Positions 43,356-54,300 of a stretch of DNA of 64,000 nucleotides are shown here, piece by piece; positions within the stretch are counted from its first letter, which is position 1; every line of letters starts with the position of its first letter. Location of the stretch: assembly GCA_018381235.1 (NCBI GenBank), contig JAGZSF010000014.1:1-64000 (forward strand). The letters are read 5' to 3'. The position numbers and the translations under genes are program-made. This stretch comes from Collinsella sp. (lineage in GTDB: Bacteria > Actinomycetota > Coriobacteriia > Coriobacteriales > Coriobacteriaceae). A model generated the notes under the pieces. The model was not told the origin of the DNA. It saw nothing but the letters and a program-made list of their open reading frames with translations, and made no database searches.

Positions 43356-43718
43356 CTAGAATGTCGCGGACCACAGCCCGTGCAGGTTGCAGTAGGCATA
43401 GACGGTACCGGTCTTGGAACCGCCAGCGAAAAACGTCGTGGGCTTCATGCCGGGCTCAAGGTAATGGATCTCCAGGCGGCCCTCGGCCTCAAGCGCGATC
43501 CACTCGATGTAGTGCTCGGGCAGCATGGGGTGCTCCGTCGAGCCCACGCGCGCACGAATAACGTGGCCGTCGCGCTCGATCTCGACAACAGGCACGTGCT
43601 TCTCGTGCGCCGCATCCTCGGTGTTTGCCGTCAGCTCCGTGCAGCCGGCAGGGGTCGCAACGCCGTCGCCAAGGGCGGCAATGAGCTTGCCGTCGGAGTC
43701 CTTAAAGAATTTCGCCAT
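43356..43718 (-). CDS. Desulfoferrodoxin-type superoxide reductase
   Basis: A 120-residue superoxide reductase that reduces superoxide to peroxide without making O2, typical of anaerobes. Iron ligands are all visible in order: H of KHVPV, H of STEHPM, H of HYIEW, then the C and H of AYCNLHGLW. The short N-terminal part (MAKFFKDSDGKLIAALGDG) lacks the CxxC pairs of the desulforedoxin domain, so this is a one-iron (class II, neelaredoxin-like) enzyme. ATG 43718 has AAAGGAG 7 bases upstream. It is not co-transcribed with the SNF2 helicase gene upstream. Confidence 0.94.
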   Translation of the reverse strand: MAKFFKDSDGKLIAALGDGVATPAGCTELTANTEDAAHEKHVPVVEIERDGHVIRARVGSTEHPMLPEHYIEWIALEAEGRLEIHYLEPGMKPTTFFAGGSKTGTVYAYCNLHGLWSATF

Positions 43719-43868
43719 GATGTTCTCCTTTGCTGATGTGCCGATGTTCTCGATGGTTCTTATGCCCAAAGGCAGGCGAACCATCCACGGCATGGCAAAT
43801 GAACACATAACGGGCGGGAACGGTGGGGTGGCGCGTACTATCCGCCCTGGCGGCCCCACCCGAGCGGG

Positions 43869-46800
43869 TTAGCGACCGTCGCCACCGAGCAGTGCCAGAA
43901 CATCCTCGCGCGTAAACAGTGCCGATGAGATGCCGTCGCCGCCGAGCACGCTGTTGACCAGATCGCGCTTGGACTCCTGCATCTGCATAATGCGTTCCTC
44001 GATCGTGTCCTTGGCGATGAGTTTGTACACGGTCACGGTGTGCTGCTGGCCAATACGGTGGGCACGGTCGGTCGCTTGGTCCTGCGCCGCCACGTTCCAC
44101 CACGGGTCGTAGTGGATGACCACGTCGGCAGCCGTCAAATTAAGGCCCACGCCGCCCGCCTTGAGCGAAATCAAGAACACCGGCACCTCGCCTGCCTGGA
44201 ACTGCGCAACCATCTTGGCGCGGCTCTCCTTAGACGATGCGCCCGTGAGCTTAAGGAAGGCGATGTCCTCCTTGGCCAGGCGCTTGCCAATGATATCGAG
44301 CATGCCCGTAAACTGGCTGAACAGCAAGATGCGATGACCGCCGTCGAGCGCTCCGTGGACGAGCTCCATGCATGTATCGAGCTTGGCGCTTCCCGCCTTG
44401 TAGTCCGCATAGTGCAGATGCGGGTCGCAGCAGATCTGACGCAGCTTGGTGAGTTCGGCAAGTACCTTGAGCTTGTTTTTCTTAAACTCGGATGCCTCGC
44501 GGTGCTGAACCTGCTGGGCGATGCGGTCCTGGTTTGCCAGGTAGAGCTTGCGCTGCTCGCCGGTAAGCTGCGCCATCACCGTATCCTCGATCTTCTCGGG
44601 CAGGTCGGCCACCACCTCTTCCTTGACGCGACGCAGCACAAACGGCGATACGAGCGCCTGCAGACGAGCGGCACTATCGCCCTCGGCATGCTCGACGGGA
44701 CTTTCAAAGCGCTTGGCAAATGAGTCGCGCGTGCCCAGAAGGCCCGGCATCAAAAAGTCGAAGATGCTCCAGAGCTCGGACAGGCGGTTTTCGATGGGCG
44801 TGCCCGTCAGGGCAAAGCGCACGCCGGCCGGCAGGCGCTTGGCGGCGCGCGCTACCTGCGTGAGCGGGTTTTTAATGTACTGGGCCTCGTCGAGCACCAC
44901 GCGGGCAAAGTCCTGCTCGGCATACTCGTCGATATCGCGGCGCATGAGGTCATACGACGTCACGACCACGTTATGCTCGTCGGCTCCGGCTATCTGCACG
45001 CGGCGCTGCGCTTTGGCGCCCACAATGGCACACACATCGAGCGAGGGGGCAAAGCGCTCCAGCTCGGCGGTCCAGTTGTACACAAGCGACGCAGGACATA
45101 CCACGAGCGTGGGCTTAGTGTCCCCCGCCTCCACGCGCGCCAGGATATGTGCGATCATCTGCAGCGTTTTGCCTAGGCCCATATCGTCGGCCAAGATACC
45201 GCCGAGGCCCAGGTGCTCGAGCGAGCCGAGCCACTGGTAGCCGTCGACCTGATAGCCGCGCAGTGTGGCCTTGAGCGAGACTGGCACCGTAAAGTCCATC
45301 TTGCCGAGCGTGTCCAGGCGCTCGACGGTGCGGCGGAACGCGGCGTCGCGATCGGCCTCGAGCGCCGGCGTGCGCGCGAGCATGCTGTCGACAAAAAGGG
45401 TGCTCGACGCGGGAAGCGACACGCCGTCGAGCAGGTCGACAGCATCGACCCCCAGGTCCTCGGCAAGGCCAAACGCAGCGCGGGCACCTTCATCCAGGCG
45501 AACGATGTCGCCGGACGTAAGGCGAGCGAACGTCTGGTGGCGCTTGTACGAGTCCAGATAGATGGCAAGATCTGCCGCCGAAAGACCGCTCGTGCCCAGT
45601 TCGACATCGAGCAGGTTGCTCTTGACGGTCGCACGCACCGAAAGCTTGGGCGCAGGACGGACCGAGATCTGGCGCAGGCGGTCGCTGAGCATGACCTCGC
45701 CCAGCTCGGACAGGGCAGACAGGCCCTCGGTCAGCAAGTGGAACAGGCGGGCGTCGTCGCGCTCCTCAAACGCCAGGCCGCCCTCGTAGAAATCGAAGTA
45801 CAGGGCCGCCGTGTCCATAACGCGAAACTCCGCCACCGTATCGCGGGGCGGAACGCCGGGACGTTGCTCTTCGAAAGGACTGCCCGGAGCACCAAGACTA
45901 AAGAGATCTGCCGACCAATCACCGTAGGTCACCGTAATCTTGCAGGTCACAAGACCATCGTCGACGCCAATCGCCATGGCAAAACTCGGCTCGGGTGCCA
46001 CGGCGTCGAGCGCGGCGGGAGCGGTCAGGTCGGTATAGTCGCGCAAGATAGGCAGCGCCATGCGGCAGAACTCGCCCACCTGGTCGGCGGCGATATGGAC
46101 CGGCGTGCGGCAGGGCAACAAGTGCGAAAGGAACGGCGCCGCATGTTGGGCAAACGCCGTGTCGGTACGGCGCGCGCGGCGCGTATCGACCAGATAGGCT
46201 GCGTCGCTCGCGACAAAGCAATGCGTATCGGCCGGAAGGCGCAAGTCGTAGCTGCCTCCCGCCGCCGGTGCAATCTTGGCGGCAAGAAGCGGCGGGCGCT
46301 TAGCCGGGACTTCGCCCTCCCCCTGCGGCGACGACTCGACGGCCACCTCGTAGGAGCGATGCGTCGTCGTCCCCCGCGACCAAGCGGGCTCAAAGGACAT
46401 GGTCCTGCCGCGCAGCAGGTCCAGCACGGACACGACGGAATACTCGGATACCGGCAACTGACGCTCGGCGACAAAGCCGCTGCGGGCAAAGTCATACGAT
46501 GCCGAGCGCGAGCTCGTAATATCGCCTAGGTAGGCGACCGTCATTGCGATAAAGTCGAGCAGCTTTGTCGACACGTCATCGAAAGCCTCGGGCACATGGG
46601 CAAACGTAAGCTTCTTGCCATAGGAGAACGTACCGCCACGCACATAGGCATCGGCCATGCCGTCGATATCCTTAACCACGTAGGACACCGAACCGCAGCG
46701 AATGCGAAACTCGAGTGCCCAGTTAAAGCGATCGGCAAACAGCGGATTGTAGTACGGCACCAGCGAGGGCTCCAGCACCGCTTTGGGCGCATCGGGGTCA

Positions 46801-47342
46801 ATGGTGCCGGCGAGCTTGCGACGCATGGCCACGAGCTCGTCCATGCGCGCGTCCGAAAGATCGGAAAGCGCCGCCACAAGGCTCGGGCTCGTGGGGACGG
46901 GCGCCGGGAAGGGAAAGTTGGGGTTGACCGCAGATGCGGTGGGCACGGGGCGCGTGGGCTGCTTGGACTGTGCGGGCGGTACCGTAAACGCGCGGACCGG
47001 CGTACGCAAGCCCTCGACGGGCTCGGCGCCACTGGCATCCAGATACGCCAGCGCCGTGGCGATAACGTGCTTGCACATGCCGGAATAGCGGAAGGCGGCG
47101 GGACAATCGCAGTCGTAGTCGATCACCTCGTGCTCGTCCATGTCGAGCTCCACGTGCGTCTTGTACAGGTCGCCGCGCGAACCGCGCACCGAGCCCTCAA
47201 CCGTCACGTTTTTGGAGAAGCGCGAGCCGCTGTCCTCGATCGACAGCACGGCGCCGTTGAGCATGAGCGAACGCCCCTTCATAAAGGTGCCGCTCAACGC
47301 CGCCTCTTTGCGAAGCGCCTGCACAAACGTCCCCTGCGCCAT
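43869..47342 (-). CDS. SWI2/SNF2-family helicase with SWIM zinc finger
   Basis: A 1157-residue Snf2-type DNA translocase. Seen: N-terminal SWIM finger (YDCDCPAAFRYSGMCKHVIA) at about residues 70-95, a long middle region of beta pattern, then the ATPase core: LADDMGLGKTLQMI (Walker A), VVLDEAQYIKN (DEAQ), RFALTGTPIENRLSELWSIFDFLMPGLLG, RRVKEEVVADLPEKIE, LFSQFTGMLDIIGKRL, LISLKAGGVGLNLTAADVVIHYDPWWNVAAQDQATDRAHRIGQ. These enzymes remodel DNA-protein complexes. ATG 47342 has GGAGG 5 bases upstream. It follows dnaE by 28 bases on the same strand and may be in the same transcript, which hints at a replication or repair role. Confidence 0.94.
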   Translation of the reverse strand: MAQGTFVQALRKEAALSGTFMKGRSLMLNGAVLSIEDSGSRFSKNVTVEGSVRGSRGDLYKTHVELDMDEHEVIDYDCDCPAAFRYSGMCKHVIATALAYLDASGAEPVEGLRTPVRAFTVPPAQSKQPTRPVPTASAVNPNFPFPAPVPTSPSLVAALSDLSDARMDELVAMRRKLAGTIDPDAPKAVLEPSLVPYYNPLFADRFNWALEFRIRCGSVSYVVKDIDGMADAYVRGGTFSYGKKLTFAHVPEAFDDVSTKLLDFIAMTVAYLGDITSSRSASYDFARSGFVAERQLPVSEYSVVSVLDLLRGRTMSFEPAWSRGTTTHRSYEVAVESSPQGEGEVPAKRPPLLAAKIAPAAGGSYDLRLPADTHCFVASDAAYLVDTRRARRTDTAFAQHAAPFLSHLLPCRTPVHIAADQVGEFCRMALPILRDYTDLTAPAALDAVAPEPSFAMAIGVDDGLVTCKITVTYGDWSADLFSLGAPGSPFEEQRPGVPPRDTVAEFRVMDTAALYFDFYEGGLAFEERDDARLFHLLTEGLSALSELGEVMLSDRLRQISVRPAPKLSVRATVKSNLLDVELGTSGLSAADLAIYLDSYKRHQTFARLTSGDIVRLDEGARAAFGLAEDLGVDAVDLLDGVSLPASSTLFVDSMLARTPALEADRDAAFRRTVERLDTLGKMDFTVPVSLKATLRGYQVDGYQWLGSLEHLGLGGILADDMGLGKTLQMIAHILARVEAGDTKPTLVVCPASLVYNWTAELERFAPSLDVCAIVGAKAQRRVQIAGADEHNVVVTSYDLMRRDIDEYAEQDFARVVLDEAQYIKNPLTQVARAAKRLPAGVRFALTGTPIENRLSELWSIFDFLMPGLLGTRDSFAKRFESPVEHAEGDSAARLQALVSPFVLRRVKEEVVADLPEKIEDTVMAQLTGEQRKLYLANQDRIAQQVQHREASEFKKNKLKVLAELTKLRQICCDPHLHYADYKAGSAKLDTCMELVHGALDGGHRILLFSQFTGMLDIIGKRLAKEDIAFLKLTGASSKESRAKMVAQFQAGEVPVFLISLKAGGVGLNLTAADVVIHYDPWWNVAAQDQATDRAHRIGQQHTVTVYKLIAKDTIEERIMQMQESKRDLVNSVLGGDGISSALFTREDVLALLGGDGR

Positions 47343-47370
47343 CACTTCCTCCAATCTCACCCGGGGTAGC

Positions 47371-50300
47371 TTAGATAACCGTCACGCGGCCTTGGTTGCC
47401 GACGATGGCCTTTGCCTCTGCCAGCAGCGGAATCGAGCGTGCATTGACCTTGGCCGGCACCTCAGCACGCAGCACGCGCCCGTCGACTTGCTCAATAAAG
47501 ATCTCCACGCGGTCGCCGCCCGGGTTGGTGGTGAGCACCGTGGCCAGGCGCGCCATATTGCCCTGGCTAAATCGACTGTTGGGCACCATGACCTCAAAGA
47601 CCTTGGGCTTGTTTTTCTCCTCGCTAAGCTCCAGCGGCACGATCTCCTGCGCGATGATCTGGTCGCCGCGGTCCGAGCGCTCGAGCTTGCCCTTAATGCG
47701 CACAAACGCATCGGACAGCTGCGCGCCGGTCTCGGGATCGACCTCGCCGTACAGGTACCCCTCGGCCTCCTTGTAGGTCTTGGGGAACACCACGACCGTG
47801 GCCTCGCCTTCCATGTCTTCGAGCTGCACGATGCCCATGGGGTCGCCGTTTTTGGTCACGCGCTTGGACACGCTCGAGACCATGCCGGCCCACCACAGCG
47901 CCTTGCCCTCGGGAATCTCCTGGTTGATGGTGCCGCCCGTAGGATTCTGAACCTCGTAGCCGGTGTCGATCTGCGAGAACGAGAAGTCGCGCGCTTTGCT
48001 AAGTGCATACTCAAACGGGCGCAGCGGGTGGTCCGAGACATAGATGCCCAGGACCTCCTTCTCCTGGCTCAGCTTAAGGTGGCGGTCCCACTCCTGGCCA
48101 TCCGGATCGGGTACGCTCACCTCAAAGCCCGAGCCCTCAACGTCGCCAAACATATCGAAGAACGACGTCTGGCCGCTCGCGCGGTCCTTCTGGCGCTTTA
48201 CCGCGGCATCGATGATGTTCTCGGGGTTGTTCTTGTCCACAAAGTGCATCATCTGGCGACGCGGATACCCCGTGGAGTCGAAGGCGCCTGCCTTGATCAG
48301 CGATTCGATCACGCGACGGTTGGCCTGGCTCGAGTCCACGCGCTCGACAAAGTCGTGCAGCGTCTTAAACGGACCGCCCGCCTCGCGCTCGGCGATAATC
48401 GCCTGCGCCACGCCGGTGCCCACGCCGCGGATACCGGCCAGACCAAAGCGCACGCCTTCCTTGGTAGCCGTGAACTCGGTACCGGACTCGTTGACATCTG
48501 GCGACAGCACGGGGATGCCGTCGTGACGGCACGCCGAGACGTAGTGCACGATCTTGTCGGTCTTACCCGTATAGGACGTCAGAACGGCCGCCATGTACTC
48601 ATGCGGATAGTGCGCCTTGAGCCATGCCGTCTGCATAACCAGGATGGCGTAACCGGCGGAGTGCGACTTATTGAAGGCGTAGGACGCGAACTCAAGGACA
48701 TCGTCCCAAATCTTCTGGGCGACCTCGCGCGTGTAGTTGTTCTTGATAGCGCCATTCATCCAGTGGTCGTAAGTGGTCTCGTCCGAGCCATCCTCCCAGT
48801 GGAGCACCGTCGACGTGAGCAGCTTAATCTTTTTCTTGGCCACGGGCTTACGGATACGCGAGTCCGATTCGCCCTTGGAGAAGCCGCACATCTCGACGGA
48901 GATGAGCATAACCTGCTCCTGGTAGACCATGGTGCCGTAGGTTTCGCCCAGGATGTCGTCCAGACGGTCGTCGTAGGAGACGGCCGGCTCCTTGCCGTTC
49001 ATACGGTTGATGTAGGACGAGACCATGCCGGCGCCCAGCGGGCCCGGGCGGTACAGGGCGATCAATGCCACGACGTGTTTGTACTCGGTGGGCTTCATGT
49101 TCTTGATCGTGGCCGTCATGCCGGCGGACTCGACCTGGAAGACGCCGGCGGTGTGGCCGGAGCCCATGAGCTTAAAGATCTCGGGGTCGTCAAAGGGAAT
49201 CTCTTCCTCTTTGATGTCGATGCCGAAATTCTTTTTGATGTTTGCCTTAGCCTTGGAGATAACCGTCAGCGTGCGCAGGCCCAGGAAGTCCATCTTGAGC
49301 AGGCCCATGTCGGCAACGGTATGGCCCTCGTACTGGGTAATCTCGACGCCGCCCTTGGTATCGAGCTTGGTGGGCACATGCTCGTTGACGGGATCGCGGC
49401 AGATCAGGACGGCGCACGCGTGCACACCCTCGCCACGGGTGAGGCCCTCGATCGAGAGCGCCGTGTCGATGATACGGCGGGCGTCGTCATCCTTTTTATA
49501 GGCCTCGGCAAAGTCGGGGTTAAACAGATCCTCTTTGCCGGGTTGCTTTTCGAGCACCTGCTTGAGCTTGACCTTGGGGTCGCTCGAGACCATCTTGGAC
49601 AGGCGCTGGCCCATGTAGACCGGGTAGTCCAGCACGCGCGCGGCGTCGTTGATGGCCTGCTTGGCCTTAATGGTCGAGTAGGTGATGACGTGGGTGACCT
49701 TCTCGGGACCGTAGAGCTGGCGAACGTGCTCCACGACCTCGAGGCGCCGCTCATCGTCGAAGTCCATATCGATATCGGGCATCTCGGTACGCTGCGGGGA
49801 CAGGAACCTCTCGAACATCAGGCCGTTCTCGAGCGGGTCGAACGCGGTGATGTTCATGGCGTAGGCGACGATAGCGCCGGCGGCCGAGCCACGGCCGGGA
49901 CCGACGCCGATGCCGTTGTCCTTGGCCCATTGCACGTACTCGGCGACGATCAAAAAGTAGGCGGCAAAGCCCTTGTCGCAGATGACCTTGTATTCGTACT
50001 CAAAGCGCTCTTTGATGTTGACGCCACAGATCTCGCGCGTGGCCCAGTCGTCACCGTAGTGTTGGCGCAGGCCCTTCTCGCACTCGCGGCGGAACTGGCT
50101 CTCGTGCGTCTCGCCGGGATCGAGCAACGGGAAGCGCGGCAGGATGATGGAGTCCCAGTCCAGCTCAACGTAGCACTTGTCGGCAATCTCGAGCGTGTTG
50201 TCGCAGGCCTCGGGGCAATACGGGAACATCGCCCGCATCTCCTCCTCGGTCTTCATGTAAAACTCCGAGCCGGTCATGCGCATGCGGTTGGGGTCGTCGA

Positions 50301-51174
50301 CCTTGGCGTTCATGCCGATGCACATGATGACGTCCTGCACGGGCGCGTCCTCGCGGCGCAGGTAGTGGAAGTCGTTGGTGGCGATGACCTTGACGCCCAC
50401 CTGCTTGGCGATGTCGATGAGCGTGCGGTCCATCTGCTCGTCGGTCAGGCCGTTGTCGGTGGTGATGCCGTGTTCCTGGATCTCGATGTAGAAGTCACCG
50501 GGGTCGAAGGTGTCGCGGAAGGTCTCGGCCCACTTGATGGCGCCCTCCATGTCACCGCGGTCGATGTATTTGGGGATGATGCCCGCGATGCAGGCGCTCG
50601 TGCAGATCATGCCCTTGGCGTGGCGGCGCAGGTTGTCGAGCGTCACGCGGGGCTTGTAGTAAAAGCCCTGCACGGCGGCCTCGGAAACCGTCTGCATCAG
50701 GTTGACGTAGCCCTCCTGGTCCTTGGCCAGAAGGATCATGTGGTAGAGCTCGGGCTTGTGGTCGCGGGCGAGCGTCTCGTCCGGCGTAAAGTAGACCTCG
50801 CAGCCAAAGATGGGCTTGATGACCAGGGGCGGCTTGAGCTCGTCGATGTTGCCCTTCTCGTCCCACATGGCCATGTCCTTCACATACTGGGCATGCTCGC
50901 GCGGGTTTTCCTCGGGATCGGGCTCCACCAGCTCGTCGCGGCGGTCCTTTTCCAGGAAGGCCTTGTCGTGGCTCCAGGTTTTGTACTCGGGCGTGTTGTG
51001 GTTGACGGCGTCGCAGGCCAGCGCCAGGTCGGGCACGCCATACATGTAGCCGTGGTCGGTAATGGCGACGGCGGGCATGCCCAGCTCTACGGCACGATTG
51101 ACCATATCCTGGATACGGGTTGCGCCGTCGAGCATGGAAAAGACAGTGTGGTTGTGCAGATGGACGAATGCCAT
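47371..51174 (-). CDS. dnaE: DNA polymerase III subunit alpha
   Basis: A 1267-residue replicative polymerase catalytic subunit. Seen in order: the PHP domain HLHNHTVFSMLDG with ITDHGYMYG, the polymerase core GVGPGRGSAAGAIVAYAMNIT, TEMPDIDMDFDDERR (catalytic aspartates), GLRTLTVISKAKANI, the thumb and fingers, a helix-hairpin-helix (GVRFGLAGIRGVGTGVAQAIIAERE), and a C-terminal OB fold (WAGMVSSVSKRVTKNGDPMGIVQLEDMEG). The PHP His ligands (HLHNH, TDHGY) are intact, consistent with an active-type PHP site. ATG 51174 has GGAG upstream. Two repair genes (addA, addB) lie upstream, separated by the repeat hairpin 51276-51338. Confidence 0.98.
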   Translation of the reverse strand: MAFVHLHNHTVFSMLDGATRIQDMVNRAVELGMPAVAITDHGYMYGVPDLALACDAVNHNTPEYKTWSHDKAFLEKDRRDELVEPDPEENPREHAQYVKDMAMWDEKGNIDELKPPLVIKPIFGCEVYFTPDETLARDHKPELYHMILLAKDQEGYVNLMQTVSEAAVQGFYYKPRVTLDNLRRHAKGMICTSACIAGIIPKYIDRGDMEGAIKWAETFRDTFDPGDFYIEIQEHGITTDNGLTDEQMDRTLIDIAKQVGVKVIATNDFHYLRREDAPVQDVIMCIGMNAKVDDPNRMRMTGSEFYMKTEEEMRAMFPYCPEACDNTLEIADKCYVELDWDSIILPRFPLLDPGETHESQFRRECEKGLRQHYGDDWATREICGVNIKERFEYEYKVICDKGFAAYFLIVAEYVQWAKDNGIGVGPGRGSAAGAIVAYAMNITAFDPLENGLMFERFLSPQRTEMPDIDMDFDDERRLEVVEHVRQLYGPEKVTHVITYSTIKAKQAINDAARVLDYPVYMGQRLSKMVSSDPKVKLKQVLEKQPGKEDLFNPDFAEAYKKDDDARRIIDTALSIEGLTRGEGVHACAVLICRDPVNEHVPTKLDTKGGVEITQYEGHTVADMGLLKMDFLGLRTLTVISKAKANIKKNFGIDIKEEEIPFDDPEIFKLMGSGHTAGVFQVESAGMTATIKNMKPTEYKHVVALIALYRPGPLGAGMVSSYINRMNGKEPAVSYDDRLDDILGETYGTMVYQEQVMLISVEMCGFSKGESDSRIRKPVAKKKIKLLTSTVLHWEDGSDETTYDHWMNGAIKNNYTREVAQKIWDDVLEFASYAFNKSHSAGYAILVMQTAWLKAHYPHEYMAAVLTSYTGKTDKIVHYVSACRHDGIPVLSPDVNESGTEFTATKEGVRFGLAGIRGVGTGVAQAIIAEREAGGPFKTLHDFVERVDSSQANRRVIESLIKAGAFDSTGYPRRQMMHFVDKNNPENIIDAAVKRQKDRASGQTSFFDMFGDVEGSGFEVSVPDPDGQEWDRHLKLSQEKEVLGIYVSDHPLRPFEYALSKARDFSFSQIDTGYEVQNPTGGTINQEIPEGKALWWAGMVSSVSKRVTKNGDPMGIVQLEDMEGEATVVVFPKTYKEAEGYLYGEVDPETGAQLSDAFVRIKGKLERSDRGDQIIAQEIVPLELSEEKNKPKVFEVMVPNSRFSQGNMARLATVLTTNPGGDRVEIFIEQVDGRVLRAEVPAKVNARSIPLLAEAKAIVGNQGRVTVI

Positions 51175-51275
51175 GTGATGAGCTCCGATGCGGGTTCGTG
51201 TTCTGACTGAACGATTTTACCGCACGGCACGGACGGCACCCGAACCTAGCCAAACCAACACGGCTCCTCTTGCAG

Positions 51276-51338
51276 TTGCGGTGAAATGCGGACTGTTTGG
51301 CGGCTTTTTTGGCCAAAACAGTCCGTATTCCACCGCAA
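51276..51338. repeat. Long hairpin beginning TTGCGGTGA, member 2
   Basis: Arms starting TTGCGGTGAAAT and ending CACCGCAA pair over about 24 bp with three mismatches around a short T-rich loop. The end sequences equal those of the hairpin at 3216-3280. It lies after the addA stop codon and likely terminates that transcript before dnaE. Confidence 0.65.
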
Positions 51339-51350
51339 GTTATCTGAGGG

Positions 51351-54300
51351 CTAGAGGTTGTAGGTGACCACTTGAGGTTCGGCGGGTTCGACGAAGATGG
51401 TTGGATCCGGCTGCTCCACGCGGACGAACTTGACGGTCACGGCCTCAAAGCCCGCCTTGTGCAACACGTCGGCGTAAACGCGCGCCTGCAGGGCGTGCTT
51501 CTCGAGCAGCTGGTCCGGCGTCTCGTCCGGCGTGCCGCCCGTCTTGTAATCAATGACCAGGGCGCGCGACGGATCGGCCGGGTCGGTGGCCAGTGCATCG
51601 ATGGCGCCCTCGGCATAGGCACCGTAGCGAGCGATGTCCTCGTCCTCGCAGCCCAGCGAAAAGAACGGCACCTCGGCGCGAACGCACGGCCACGCGAGCA
51701 GGTCGGCACGAACAGCCGACTTGAGCCAGCGGTCCAGGGCAACGTCGAAGCGTTCGCGCTGCTCCGGCGTCAGGCGCCACAAGCGTGCCAGCGCATCGGC
51801 ACGCGCGGCGGGCAACGCGTCGGCACCCATCTCGATGAGCCACTGGCAGGCGGCGTGGAAGGCCGAGCCCAGCGCCATGGGATTGCCGGCGGGCTCGACA
51901 GCGGCCACGTCTGCATCGGTTATTTCCGAGCCATCCGACTCTGCATCATCGCCGGACTCGTCCATGGGAACACGAGCCTCGGCGGCACGGTCTTCCGTCT
52001 CGGCATGGAGCGCCGCGGCGATTGACGAGTAGCTATACGAGTCACGCGCCGGGAACGGACAGGTGCCCATGCGCACGCCCACTGCCTGGGGATACACAAG
52101 CTCAAACGAATCGGGCTTGGGGTCGGCAGGACCGGGGACGATTGTGCTGGCCGAATCGTCGGCAGCATCTGCATCGGCATCGCCACGAACAAGCCTGCCC
52201 TCGGCATCCAGCGAAGCGTTGGCCTCAAACGCCTGCTCGCCAAAGGTAAAGTCCGAAAGCGAAATGAGCTCGTAGTCGCCCGGCTGGGAGTTGTCGAACA
52301 CCAGGCGGTCGGCATCGAGCTGCGGCATGTCCAGAGCGTCGGTCGGCAAAATACGGCGCAGCACATCGTAGGTCAGATCGGTCTCGACGTCGAAGGTCGG
52401 CGCCGTCACCTTGCCACGGCTCACGCCGGCATCCATCGCCAAGATCACCAGCTCGCGCGCACGCGTCATGGCAACGTAGAGCAAGCGGGCCCGCTCCTCG
52501 AGCGAAAGCTGCAGATCATCGTTGCGCAGGCGAGCAAATGCCTCGGCAGGAGAACCCGTCGCGCAGACATCCTCCATGAGCTCCGGCGGCAACCACAGCG
52601 ACGTGCCCTTGCCCTTAAACGCATGCTCAAACTGCTTTTTGACGTCATCGCCCTTCACAAAGGTACCGTCGGCGAGCTTAACGCCATCAAAACGAGCTGG
52701 CAGTGCCACGACCTGCGCTCCGCCCTCGACACGCCCCATATGAGCCGCACCGGACGGCTTGCGCACGCCAAAACACTCGGCAACCGCTACGACCGGATAC
52801 TCCAGACCCTTGGACGCATGCACGGTCATGATGCGCACCGCGCCGTCGCCCTCCTCGTTGAGGGCACCCGGGGCTTCCTTGCCCGCCAAGAAGCGGTCGA
52901 AGGCCAGCGCGATGGAACGCGGCGAGTTACCGAACTCGGCCTCCGCCTCGGCCACGGCGTCGAGCGCCTTGAGCACGTTGGCGGCAATGGCCTTGCCCTC
53001 GGGACCGCGCTGTGCCAGACGCACAAACCAGCCGGAGGCGTTGACCACGTCGCGCGCGATGGCGGCGAACGAATCGCGGCCCACGCGACGAAGCGCATAC
53101 CGCAGCACCTCGCGGGCGCGCGTCACGAGCGGCAGATCTTGCAGACCCGGCACGTCGAAATCACTCATGATGCCCGCGTCGATATTCCGGCGCGAGGTCT
53201 CCCCCGTCTCGCTATCGAGCTTGGTCGCCAGCGCCAGGAACTCCTGAGCGCCGAGCGCAAACATCGGCGAGGCGAGCAGCGGCATAAGGCCCTGCGCCGT
53301 ATCGGCCGGATTGGCGAGCGCACATACCAGGGCGCGCACCGTCTGCACCTCGGCTGCCTGGGCAAAGACCGAACCACCCGCGATGACGCAGTCGAGCCCC
53401 TGGTCGCGGAAGGCCTGGGCGTAGACGTCGGCGTTGGTCATGCGGCCCAGCAGCAGCACCATGCCGCCCTGGGGCTGGCCGGCATCGGCAAGCGCGCGGA
53501 AGCGCCCGGCGATCGCACGGGCTTTGGCCTGCGTGCGCTCCTGCGTACTGCCGCCGGCAACAAAGAGGGCCTGGCGACGCGAGGCGTCTGTCACCAGCGT
53601 GTCCTTGCGGCCGTCGCTCGCTTCAAGATCCAAAAAGCCCTGCATCAGGCCGCCGTCATCGCCGTCGAAGACGCGTGCCACGTAACGCAGCACCTCGTCA
53701 TGGCTGCGGAAGTTGCGCACGAGCTTGACGAGTTCGCCGGCAGGGGCGTCGGCCACGGCAGTCGCCTCGGGCGCGGCAGACGAGCCCACCTTGCGCTCCT
53801 GACGACGGAACACCTCGACCTCGGCGCCACGGAAGCGATAGATGGACTGCTGCGCATCGCCCACGGTGCACAGCGCGCGCTCCCCCGCACCCGTCAGGTA
53901 GCGTATCAGATCGACCTGCATCTGGTCGGTATCCTGAAACTCATCGATCATGACCATCTTAAAGCGGCCCTCGTACGCAGCACGGATGGCCGGGTAATCG
54001 CGCAGGGCCTCGTAGGCCATACGCAGCAGGTCGTTATTATCGAGGGCGGACTGGGCAGCCTTCAGCGCGCGATACTCGGCCTCCACGGAACGGGCCAGGC
54101 CCACCAGTGCATCGAGCGCCGGGGCACCGCAGGCAAGCACGATATTGATAAACGCATCGGCGGCCTCGGCCTTGAGCAGCTCGACCTGCTCCTTAGGGAA
54201 TGCCTTGCTCGCGCGTGGCATGGTGCATGACATCATGAGTCGCGCCGCATCGACCATGGTCTTGCCGCTCGCCTCGAACGCGTCGATGGCATCGAGCGCC

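Noticed and set aside
47140..51210. 1356-codon open frame on the plus strand
   Set aside because: It lies entirely opposite dnaE and part of the SNF2 gene and has no domain pattern. High GC at third positions produces such long antisense frames throughout this window.
51190..51220. GTTCTGACTGAAC as a LexA site upstream of dnaE
   Set aside because: The half-sites are in the wrong order (GTTC then GAAC) and the spacing is 5, not 4.
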